DNA of 64,000 bases. Source: Oncomelania hupensis. Taxonomy: Eukaryota > Mollusca > Gastropoda > Littorinimorpha > Pomatiopsidae. Under the pieces are notes generated by a model that ran no database searches, had not been told where the DNA came from, and saw nothing but the letters and a program-made list of their open reading frames with translations. A program made the translations under genes and the position numbers. Positions 57,015 through 64,000 of this stretch are shown piece by piece. Numbering within the stretch: the stretch's first letter is position 1; every line of letters starts with the position of its first letter. The stretch is from the NCBI GenBank assembly GCA_036898135.1, contig CM072526.1, forward strand, positions 56,275,108-56,339,107, in the 5' to 3' direction.

Positions 57015-58148
57015 ATACATAAACTAATAATTTAAATAAATATTATATTAAAGTGCAGCTTAGCTGTGTAAATAACCAATCATCAGTTCTGCATAACAAG
57101 AAAATTGTTGACCCTAAGAATATGGAGAAGTTCAGTTTCTTTCTTTTAGTTCCGTGTTTGGGGCATGATCAGGGTGTCTCCACGGTATATTTTATTTCCG
57201 ATTGACCGAAGCCCAGTCGGCTTATTATTTGTTTCGGGATTTATCGATAATCTCAAACTTTGGCTTCTCGCTTAGTTGGTGTCTGATGGACCGTCGACAA
57301 GATATTAGAAAAACCAATTGAATGATTTAGCCATTGACCATTTCTAGAGATAAGAAATATGAGAGAATACCGACATATGTTCAAAGAGTCGCTAAAGGCC
57401 TTTTTTATTACAATATAAGGCTGTTTTGATAGCAAATAAATGTATGACAAAAATACTCTGTAAATCTGTCATTTGCTAAAATATATGCGTATTTATTGCG
57501 TCTATAAGTTTGAATGAAATTTAAATTAAAATTCCTTTGTTTATACAACTGCAGAATTCTTTACCTGTTATTAGCTATATAACGCGAATCCATTGCCTGT
57601 GGTTTTATTTTTATTGAAGCGTGACGGTATTGATTTCAACCTCCATGCTGTTAACCACGTCATTGGCTTATAGCAACAAACACACCTGTTACTTCTAAAC
57701 AGAATTATGAATGCACGCTCACTCATATGCACTCGATCACGTTTGCATACGCATGCATATGCATAAACACACACACATGCACACGCACATATGCATACGA
57801 ACGCGCATGCATATGTTTTTTAATTAAAACTTCTCTGTTTACTGTTTAGCATACGTCACAGGGCGTGTTTCGTAGTTACGGTCCCTAACAACCGTGCAAC
57901 TTGCCCGGCCAGCCAACACTTCTGCACAATACTAGCTGACGACAAGACGTGTTAATTTGCGCTGTCTGTTTTATACTTGGTTTGAGGAAATTTTTCTTTC
58001 AGCAATCATAAAGCTGTTAATCGTCTGTTACCTCGACTGTTACAGAATCAAAAAGAAAATAATCTGTTAAAAACTGACTGAGCACCGAGGAAGAAAGAAG
58101 TGAACAATTTTGTGATCATTCTGTGGAATATAGTGCTGTGTTTTTAAA
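56364..58148. other. Gene-free spacer with AAT and AAAT microsatellites
   Basis: An AAT run of about 30 units spans 56813-56906, grading into mixed AAT/AAAT repeats to about 57016. 57715-57815 is an alternating purine-pyrimidine patch (acacacatgcacacgcacat, gcatgcatatg). 58000-58148 is probably the 5' leader of the next gene. No ORF of note. Confidence 0.6.
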
Positions 58149-58868
58149 ATGGAATCATCGTCAAGCGTTCGACCGGTCTCGCCAAGTATGACTATGAGTC
58201 AAGAATCAGATATGTTGCTAGACTCTCAACCTTTGACAACTCAACCTTCGGCAATTTTTTCTGAACAAGAACTCGCCGTTTTAAATAAATACCAAAGGTA
58301 TCATGTTGAGATGAGTGAATATTTTTCTAAATTGCCCAAAAACCCAAATGCGGAAATACCTAAACGTCCAAAGGAAAGCTTATCATTTTTGAACACCAAA
58401 CCTGATAAGTTCACTCCAGAAAGCATGGATAAATTTCTTGACGAAAAATTTATCAAAACAAATGCTGTGCCACTGGTTGAAATGCCTGATATTTCTAAAG
58501 CAGCTCAAGATATGAATTTAGACTATGAAAACGTAACTGACATTCTAGTCAAAAGGGCAGACAAATTTCGAAATGACCAGGCTGCTTTGGTCAGTGATGC
58601 ATTAAATTATGGCTTGTTGTTAGAGAGGGCATTTTTTTTTGTAAAAATTCAAAGAAAAATGAAATGGCCTGATTATCTAAAAGACCAACTAAAAATTTCA
58701 CAAAACTATGCCGCAAAATTCCGTAACTTGGCTCATTTATTTGCTAATTATCCTAAGTTTCATAGGCTAGATATTTCAATAAGAGAGTTCATAATCAAAT
58801 CTAAACAAATTAATCAGTTTATGAAAGATGATGAGGCATTTCGAGCAAAGTGGCAGAGCATAGAATAA
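58149..58868 (+). CDS. Unknown 239-aa protein, possible element-borne gene
   Basis: An intact ORF with a good start context (aaaATGG). The N-terminal 45 residues are Ser/Thr/Gln-rich and probably disordered. The rest is helical and charged, with a C-terminal region (residues about 165-235: QNYAAKFRNLAHLFANYP, SIREFIIKSKQI) that could form a small helix-turn-helix or Ku/recombinase-like helical fold. I cannot name the family. The stop overlaps an AATAAA (58864-58869), and 13 A residues start at 58878, so the unit may be a retrocopy or simply have a compact terminator. Co-orientation with the DNA polymerase 1.6 kb downstream suggests it could belong to the same element. That is an inference. 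Confidence 0.65.
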   Translation: MESSSSVRPVSPSMTMSQESDMLLDSQPLTTQPSAIFSEQELAVLNKYQRYHVEMSEYFSKLPKNPNAEIPKRPKESLSFLNTKPDKFTPESMDKFLDEKFIKTNAVPLVEMPDISKAAQDMNLDYENVTDILVKRADKFRNDQAALVSDALNYGLLLERAFFFVKIQRKMKWPDYLKDQLKISQNYAAKFRNLAHLFANYPKFHRLDISIREFIIKSKQINQFMKDDEAFRAKWQSIE

Positions 58869-58965
58869 ATTCTGTAGAAAAAAAAAAAAACACCAGCAGC
58901 ATCAAAGTAATCAAGTTATTGATTAGTAGGCAAAACCTGGCGAGACTGGCGAACAGCACAAACTG

Positions 58966-59011
58966 AGGTGAAGGACATTTGCTGAACGTGGTGTTGAAAT
59001 GTCCTTCACCT
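58966..59011. other. Perfect 15-bp inverted repeat (hairpin)
   Basis: AGGTGAAGGACATTT (58966-58980) and AAATGTCCTTCACCT (58997-59011) are exact reverse complements separated by 16 nt, and two G-U pairs extend the stem outward. It lies about 100 bp after the 239-aa gene. A transcript from either strand would form a stable hairpin. It could act in 3'-end formation, as a protein-binding site or as a small-RNA precursor. No function can be assigned from sequence alone. Confidence 0.8.
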
Positions 59012-59142
59012 TGCTCGTCAACCAAACCTTCACCTTTAGCCAAGGATTCCACAGCATGACTCACACTTGTTCACTCTTGTATTCCACTCGCTCGTCAACA
59101 ACAAAGGGGTTGCCAATGTGCGACTCCGCTATTGAACTATGA

Positions 59143-59490
59143 CTCCCCCCTTCCACTCCCCATCCCAATTGCATTCACAACAATTACTCAAAACGCAACA
59201 AGCATGATGAGACTTTTTCCCTCCCTCCACCCTCAGACTCCCAAACCCCACCCCCTCATACCCATCCTCTCACCCACCACCCCTCACCCCTTACTCCCTC
59301 TCCACCACCCCTCACCCCTCACTCCCTCCCCATCACCCACCACCCCTCACTCCCTCCCCATCCCATCCCCCCCCCCTCACTCCCTCCCCATCCCCCCATC
59401 CCCCCCTCCCATCACCCATCCCCTCACACTCCCTCCCCATCACCCACTTTCCCCTCACCCATCCCCATCATCACCACCCCTCCCCCATTC
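59143..59490 (+). repeat. C-rich polypyrimidine low-complexity tract
   Basis: About 350 bp are almost purely C and T with scattered A on this strand, built from irregular units such as ccctcactccctccccatc and cacccaccacccctcac. The Pro/His/Ser ORF across it is an artefact. Such tracts can form triplex or i-motif structures. Confidence 0.92.
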
Positions 59491-59984
59491 ACACATGCGC
59501 CTTAAACAATGGCGATGATCCTAAAGGGAGGTAATAACTATTATACATTCACAAAAGTGAGAGTAGTTGTTGCTTCCCTTTGTTTATCTCTCTCTCTTAC
59601 CCTTATTATTAAGTACCTTTTACATCAAGCCATTTGACTCTTTACCATCACCCAATAACATTAAGCCTTTCCCTCATCATTATCATTATCATCATCATCA
59701 TCATCATCATCATATTATTATTATTATTATTATTGGTTAATTAAACTCAAGGGGCGTGAAGGTGGTTGAGGTTAAAGGTACTTAAGTTAGGTAACTTTGA
59801 TAATTATTTATAAGTTGACTTTAACACTTTAGAAAGTATTTACAAAATGACTTACTGGTCTTTAGCAAGTAACTTCTATCTTATAACAATTAAATTATAC
59901 AAGTGTAAAAGAAGAACTTCAGATTGTTCCACCAGACACAGAACCATTAAGATTTCCTAATTAAGAAAATAAAAAAGACTAAAA
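59491..59984. other. Spacer before the 142-aa gene
   Basis: Contains a compound ATC/TTA microsatellite at about 59690-59733. No ORF. The last 40 bp are A-rich and lead into the ATG of the 142-aa gene. Confidence 0.6.
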
Positions 59985-60413
59985 ATGACGGACACAGAAA
60001 GGTTCTTTAAGGAGTTAGAAATGCTTTTTGATTCTCCCCACTTTCATATGTTAAAAGATGAACGCTGGAAAATCTTTTTTGAATGCAGACTATATGATCC
60101 AGATATTTATAATGGTTTTTCTTACCCCTTCACTGGACAATATGAAATAAATGAAGATTACAAAGTTAAATGCAAAAGTGACTTCTCAATAGTCTTTCAT
60201 AAACTTACAAAAGAAGAATACAACAAAAGTGACTTGTACCCAAAATCATATTACTTTAAATATTTTTGGTTACATTTTATTAAACAAGTTCGCAAACTAA
60301 ATCCTCATGTAGTCAAACAAACTGTTTGTGATTGTGGACCCGACTGCGAATGTGATCATGACTGTGAGTATGATTGTTATTGTTTTTGCAAATGTGATGG
60401 CTTTTCATATTAA
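59985..60413 (+). CDS. 142-aa protein with Cys-rich tail, upstream of DNA polymerase
   Basis: An intact ORF. Residues 1-115 are acidic/aromatic-rich with no domain I recognise. The C-terminus holds ten Cys mostly as CxC or CxxxC steps alternating with Asp/Glu and aromatic residues (CDCGPDCECDHDCEYDCYC), which would suit metal binding. The start codon region taaaaATGACGGACACA is identical to that of the polymerase ORF at 60516, so the first four residues (MTDT) are the same. No signal peptide. Likely part of the same element as the polymerase. Function unknown. Confidence 0.7.
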   Translation: MTDTERFFKELEMLFDSPHFHMLKDERWKIFFECRLYDPDIYNGFSYPFTGQYEINEDYKVKCKSDFSIVFHKLTKEEYNKSDLYPKSYYFKYFWLHFIKQVRKLNPHVVKQTVCDCGPDCECDHDCEYDCYCFCKCDGFSY

Positions 60414-60421
60414 AGTTAGGG

Positions 60422-60452
<31 letters not shown>

Positions 60453-60515
60453 TTCAATTTATTCAGTTTAAAGTTGTTTTAAAATACTATTTAAAGTTTT
60501 GTTATCAGTATAAAA

Positions 60516-63500
60516 ATGACGGACACAAAAAGTCTTTCACAATCTCCTTTGTTTAAAGACATATTTCAAACAATACAACTTCAAATTCTTGACAGTCAAA
60601 ATGTTATTAAATCTGTTTATAATAATTACGAATTTGTACTTAACAATTTTACTTTCAAATCCCCTGTTAAAATACGAATTCACGCTCAAATAACTTTTAT
60701 TAAACCCGGCAGTATTGATGAAACGATGACTGTGTGGATTTCTTCAAGTCAAATTGAAGTGTTAAAATCTTCAGACCTAGACAATGCTTATAACAACATC
60801 TTGATCAACCAGTTACAAGACAGCATTGAGCGTGCAACTTTGAAAGGGTCTGGATGGACAGAGGGAAATTTAGAATCATTAGAACTGAACATTGCAAAGT
60901 ATAATCCAATCAAAGGAAAATCTTATATCCCTCTTCCCAAAGAAATTCTTGACAAAAAGGCTGTATTGAATATTAAGAACACCGATGACAAATGTTTTAT
61001 GTGGTGTGTTCTGGCTAAGTTATATCCTATACAGTCGAAACAACATCCCGAAAGGGTGGCGCTATACAAAGATAAAGTAACGAACTTAAATCTTAAAGAC
61101 ATTAATTTCCCTGTTAGCCTTGACGCCATTGACAAATTTGAATCACAAAACTCTTCTATAACAGTCAATGTATATGTTTGGGACCCTGAATCAAAACTTA
61201 TGCCTTTAAGAATCTCTCCTAATGCCCCATCGTTTTCAGACCTCAATCACCACGTCGATCTTTTACTAATAACCGACCCGCAAGATCCTAGCATGCAACA
61301 TTATACTCTGATACGAAACATATCTAGATTATTAGGACACACTTCAAAACATCATGGCAAACAATATTTGTGCAGACGCTGTTTAACTAGAGTCTCTAAT
61401 CTCCAAGTGGCTGACAAGCACAGTAAAATTTGCAAAAGTATGACAGACATCCAAACCCGCCTTGTGTTACCAAAGCCAGGTTCTCAAGTATATTTTAAAA
61501 ACATCAACAAACAATTCAAGCAGCCTTATATAGTTTATGCCGACTTCGAATCATTGATTTTAAAATACCAAGGTCCACAAGGATTTAGTAGGCCTAACTC
61601 ATTCCTCACACACCTTCACGAAGTCTGCAGTTTCGGGTATGTAGTTGTTAGAGCCGACGGACAACATACAGAGCCGGTAATTTACAGAGGGCCAGACGCA
61701 GCTAGGAAGTTCTTAGATGAGATGAACAAAATATACAAATTGTGTTTATTGCAGCTAGATAATCCGGCGCCCATGATATTTACTGAATCTGACTCCCATA
61801 ATTTTAAAGCAGCTACACATTGCCACATTTGTAATAAAGAGTTTGACCCGAAGGACACAAAGACCCAAAGAGTGAGAGATCATTGTCACATAACAGGGGC
61901 ATTTAGAGGTGCAGCTCATCAGAAATGCAACTTGGAATATGGAATCAAACATTTCTCTCTCCCTATTTTCATTCACAATCTTCGAAATTACGACTCCCAT
62001 TTAATCATGCAGGCAGTGACGAAAGCATACAAAGTGTCATGTATTGCCGAGACAGAAGAAAAATATAAAACTTTCACTCTGAATAAATTAAAGTTTTACG
62101 ACAGCTTTCAACATTTGTCTTCCAGTTTAGAAACACTAGCTAAGAACTTACCCAGCTATCCTATCACTAGCAAATATTTTCCAGACGTTACACTTATTCG
62201 GAAAGGTGTGTATCCTTATGAATACATGGATTCTTGGGAAGTGTTTGAAGAACTAGAATTACCCCCTAAAGAGAACTTCTATTCTTCACTCAATAAAAGT
62301 TTCATAACTCTTACCGATTATGAACACGCCCAGAATGTCTGGAATGCACTCGGATGTAAAAACCTTGGTGACTACCACGACATATATTTAAAAGCTGACG
62401 TCTGTTTGTTGGCTGATGTGTTTGAAAAATACAGAGAAACGAGTTTACATCATTACTCCCTCGACCCTTCTCATTATATTTCTTCACCAGGAATGAGTTG
62501 GGATGCTTTCTTAAAACTTAGCGGTTCTAAAATCGATCTCATAACTGACCAGGTAATGATGACAATGATTGAGTCAGGCATTCGTGGAGGAATAAGCGTG
62601 GCAGCTCATAATTATTGCAAAGCCAACAACAAATACCTGAAGCACTATGACCCCTCGCAGAAATCTAATTATATAATGTACTTTGACGCCAACAATTTAT
62701 ACGGTTGGGCAATGAGTGAGCTTTTACCGGTTTCAGATTTCAAATTACTTGTTAATCCAAACCCCGCAAACTTGACTTGGTTAAACAGTATTTTAAATCA
62801 CCCTAAAGATCATACTATAGGGTTTATTGTCGAAGTTGACCTAGAGTATCCCAATGCTTTACACGACCTACATAATGATTACCCATTAGCACCAGAAAGA
62901 TTGCATGGTACAGACAAGCAACTTAAACTTATTCCCAACCTTTATAATAAATCTAATTACGTCTGTCACTACAGAAACCTGCAGTTCTACGTTAGACACG
63001 GCTTGAAGTGCACAGCGATTCACAAGCTTTTATTCTTTAAACAAACGAATGTCTTGGCCGGGTACATCAATAAAAACACAGAGCTCAGAAAACAAGCGCA
63101 ATCTATGTTTGAAAAAGATTTCTTTAAGCTGCTGAATAACAGCTGTTTTGGTAAAACTATGGAGAACCCATACAAGCGAAAAGACGTCAGGCTAATTACC
63201 TCACCCAATCAAGCGATTAAATTAACATCTAAACCTCAATACCTTGGTTACAAAGAGTTTCATGACTCCCTGTATGCAGTTACCATGAAAACCACGCAAG
63301 TTAATCTAGACAAACCAGTGTTTATGGGGATGACTATTCTCGACCTTTCTAAATTACTAATGTTCGAATTTTACTACGATTACTTTAAACCTAAATACCC
63401 GGAGGCCAGAGTTTTATACACAGACACAGACTCCCTTATACTAGACATCCCTACTGAAGACATTTATAAAGACTTAGAATCGGAACTGCAACATTACGAT

Positions 63501-63971
63501 ACTAGTGACTACCCTGAAACTCACCCTTTGTACAGCAAAGCAAACCAAAAGAAAATAGGTTTGATGAAAGATGAAATGAACGGGAAACTTATTGAAGAAT
63601 ACGCAGGACTGCGATCTAAGCAGTACAGTATTAAACACGAATCGGGGGAATCTTCAAAAGCAAAAGGCATTCAAAAAGCTGCAATAAAAAACAGAGATAT
63701 CAGGCACGAAAACTACCTGGAAGCCTTAGATGGGAAAGAAGTTAAACCATACCCTAACACAACTATAAAGTCTAAGAACCATGTAGTGTCCACTGCTGTG
63801 ACGACCAAAAAAACATTATGCGCTAATGACACAAAGAGAATAAGAGTAACTAAGGAGTTCGCATACGCTCTAGGTCACTATAAATTACAGGTAGAAACAG
63901 CGACTGCGACTACGACTACGACTGCGACTATGAATAAGGTGGAAGTCCTGGAAGGCTTGAGTAAATGTTAA
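60516..63971 (+). CDS. polB: Family B DNA polymerase with endonuclease-VII-like insertion
   Basis: An intact 1,151-aa DNA polymerase of the virus/transposon (protein-primed type) branch. Residues 1-335 form an N-terminal region with a conserved stretch (INIKN-like, CFMWCVLAKLYP) and a CX2C...H...C zinc motif (CRRCL, 285-310). Exo I is YADFES (D343, E345). A zinc/HNH insertion follows, with C436, C439, DHCH at 455-458 and C471-N472, resembling phage endonuclease VII. Exo II is HNLRNYDSH (D493) and exo III DVCLLAD (D628, D634). The polymerase palm has DANNLYG (D724), NNSCFGKTMEN and YTDTDS (968-973). All catalytic residues are present. Homologues are known from Polinton/Maverick-type elements, adintoviruses and related mobile DNAs. 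Terminal repeats and capsid genes are not in the window. Confidence 0.93.
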   Translation: MTDTKSLSQSPLFKDIFQTIQLQILDSQNVIKSVYNNYEFVLNNFTFKSPVKIRIHAQITFIKPGSIDETMTVWISSSQIEVLKSSDLDNAYNNILINQLQDSIERATLKGSGWTEGNLESLELNIAKYNPIKGKSYIPLPKEILDKKAVLNIKNTDDKCFMWCVLAKLYPIQSKQHPERVALYKDKVTNLNLKDINFPVSLDAIDKFESQNSSITVNVYVWDPESKLMPLRISPNAPSFSDLNHHVDLLLITDPQDPSMQHYTLIRNISRLLGHTSKHHGKQYLCRRCLTRVSNLQVADKHSKICKSMTDIQTRLVLPKPGSQVYFKNINKQFKQPYIVYADFESLILKYQGPQGFSRPNSFLTHLHEVCSFGYVVVRADGQHTEPVIYRGPDAARKFLDEMNKIYKLCLLQLDNPAPMIFTESDSHNFKAATHCHICNKEFDPKDTKTQRVRDHCHITGAFRGAAHQKCNLEYGIKHFSLPIFIHNLRNYDSHLIMQAVTKAYKVSCIAETEEKYKTFTLNKLKFYDSFQHLSSSLETLAKNLPSYPITSKYFPDVTLIRKGVYPYEYMDSWEVFEELELPPKENFYSSLNKSFITLTDYEHAQNVWNALGCKNLGDYHDIYLKADVCLLADVFEKYRETSLHHYSLDPSHYISSPGMSWDAFLKLSGSKIDLITDQVMMTMIESGIRGGISVAAHNYCKANNKYLKHYDPSQKSNYIMYFDANNLYGWAMSELLPVSDFKLLVNPNPANLTWLNSILNHPKDHTIGFIVEVDLEYPNALHDLHNDYPLAPERLHGTDKQLKLIPNLYNKSNYVCHYRNLQFYVRHGLKCTAIHKLLFFKQTNVLAGYINKNTELRKQAQSMFEKDFFKLLNNSCFGKTMENPYKRKDVRLITSPNQAIKLTSKPQYLGYKEFHDSLYAVTMKTTQVNLDKPVFMGMTILDLSKLLMFEFYYDYFKPKYPEARVLYTDTDSLILDIPTEDIYKDLESELQHYDTSDYPETHPLYSKANQKKIGLMKDEMNGKLIEEYAGLRSKQYSIKHESGESSKAKGIQKAAIKNRDIRHENYLEALDGKEVKPYPNTTIKSKNHVVSTAVTTKKTLCANDTKRIRVTKEFAYALGHYKLQVETATATTTTTATMNKVEVLEGLSKC

Positions 63972-64000
63972 CTGTATTTATTCTGAAGCGCCAAGCTTTT
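63972..64000. other. Window end, 3' flank of the polymerase gene
   Basis: Only 29 bp follow the polymerase stop. The putative element continues beyond the window, so its other genes and its right terminus cannot be seen. Confidence 0.9.

Noticed and set aside
59132..59518. Pro/His/Ser-rich 128-codon ORF
   Set aside because: Translation of the C-rich low-complexity tract.
60416..60425. Telomere-like TTAGGGTTAG
   Set aside because: Less than two units, inside a gene spacer; no interstitial telomeric array.

Overview
The window looks like repeat-dense, heterochromatin-like DNA from an animal genome. The evidence is eukaryotic Ty3/gypsy elements, an RTE-type LINE, a tRNA-derived SINE, splice-flanked zinc-finger exons, a THAP fragment and abundant ATT/GA/CT microsatellites. 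A lophotrochozoan, probably a mollusc, is my best guess. That is an inference from the mix of repeats; no host gene here names the species. I see no bacterial operons, rRNA, tRNA genes or CRISPR arrays.

Region 1 (1-27,368) is one 60-bp satellite that runs off the left edge and is broken by two LTR insertions. A 1,118-bp solo-LTR-like insert (2165-3282, TSD TGACC) splits it first. A full-length Ty3/gypsy element (5431-12026, TSD GTTAG, LTRs differing at about three positions) splits it second. That element has integrase upstream of reverse transcriptase, the Gmr1-type order. From about 16 to 27 kb the satellite has nested higher-order repeats, with blocks of about 2.46-2.64 kb.

Region 2 (27.4-43.6 kb) is a nest of a dispersed, apparently non-coding retroposon, here called DR1. 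One complete copy is 667 bp with an 11-bp TSD and a (GATT)n end. Among the copies lie a truncated RTE LINE (11-bp TSD), a 38-bp minisatellite, local tandem duplications, a broken zinc-finger/tyrosine-recombinase-like gene on the plus strand (37.9-40.3 kb), two splice-flanked exons on the minus strand that appear related to it (35.4-36.0 and 41.1-41.8 kb), and a THAP-domain fragment.

Region 3 (44.1-51.2 kb) holds a longer RTE LINE with apurinic-endonuclease and RT domains and three in-frame stops, a tRNA-derived SINE, several ATT microsatellites and an 857-bp insert with poly(A) and a 19-bp TSD.

Region 4 (51.2-56.4 kb) is a second Ty3/gypsy element with the ordinary RT-RNaseH-INT order and one nonsense codon in the integrase. 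No LTRs were found by eye. Its gag/pol overlap carries what looks like a complete -1 frameshift signal: GGGAAAC abutting the gag stop, a 9-nt spacer and an H-type pseudoknot.

Region 5 (58.1-64.0 kb) has three intact plus-strand ORFs: an unknown 239-aa protein, a 142-aa protein with a Cys-rich tail, and a 1,151-aa family B DNA polymerase with an endonuclease-VII-like zinc/HNH insertion inside its exonuclease domain. The last two share the same bases around their start codons. This looks like one end of a large self-replicating DNA element (Polinton/Maverick/adintovirus-like) that continues past the right edge. It is the best candidate here for a poorly described system.
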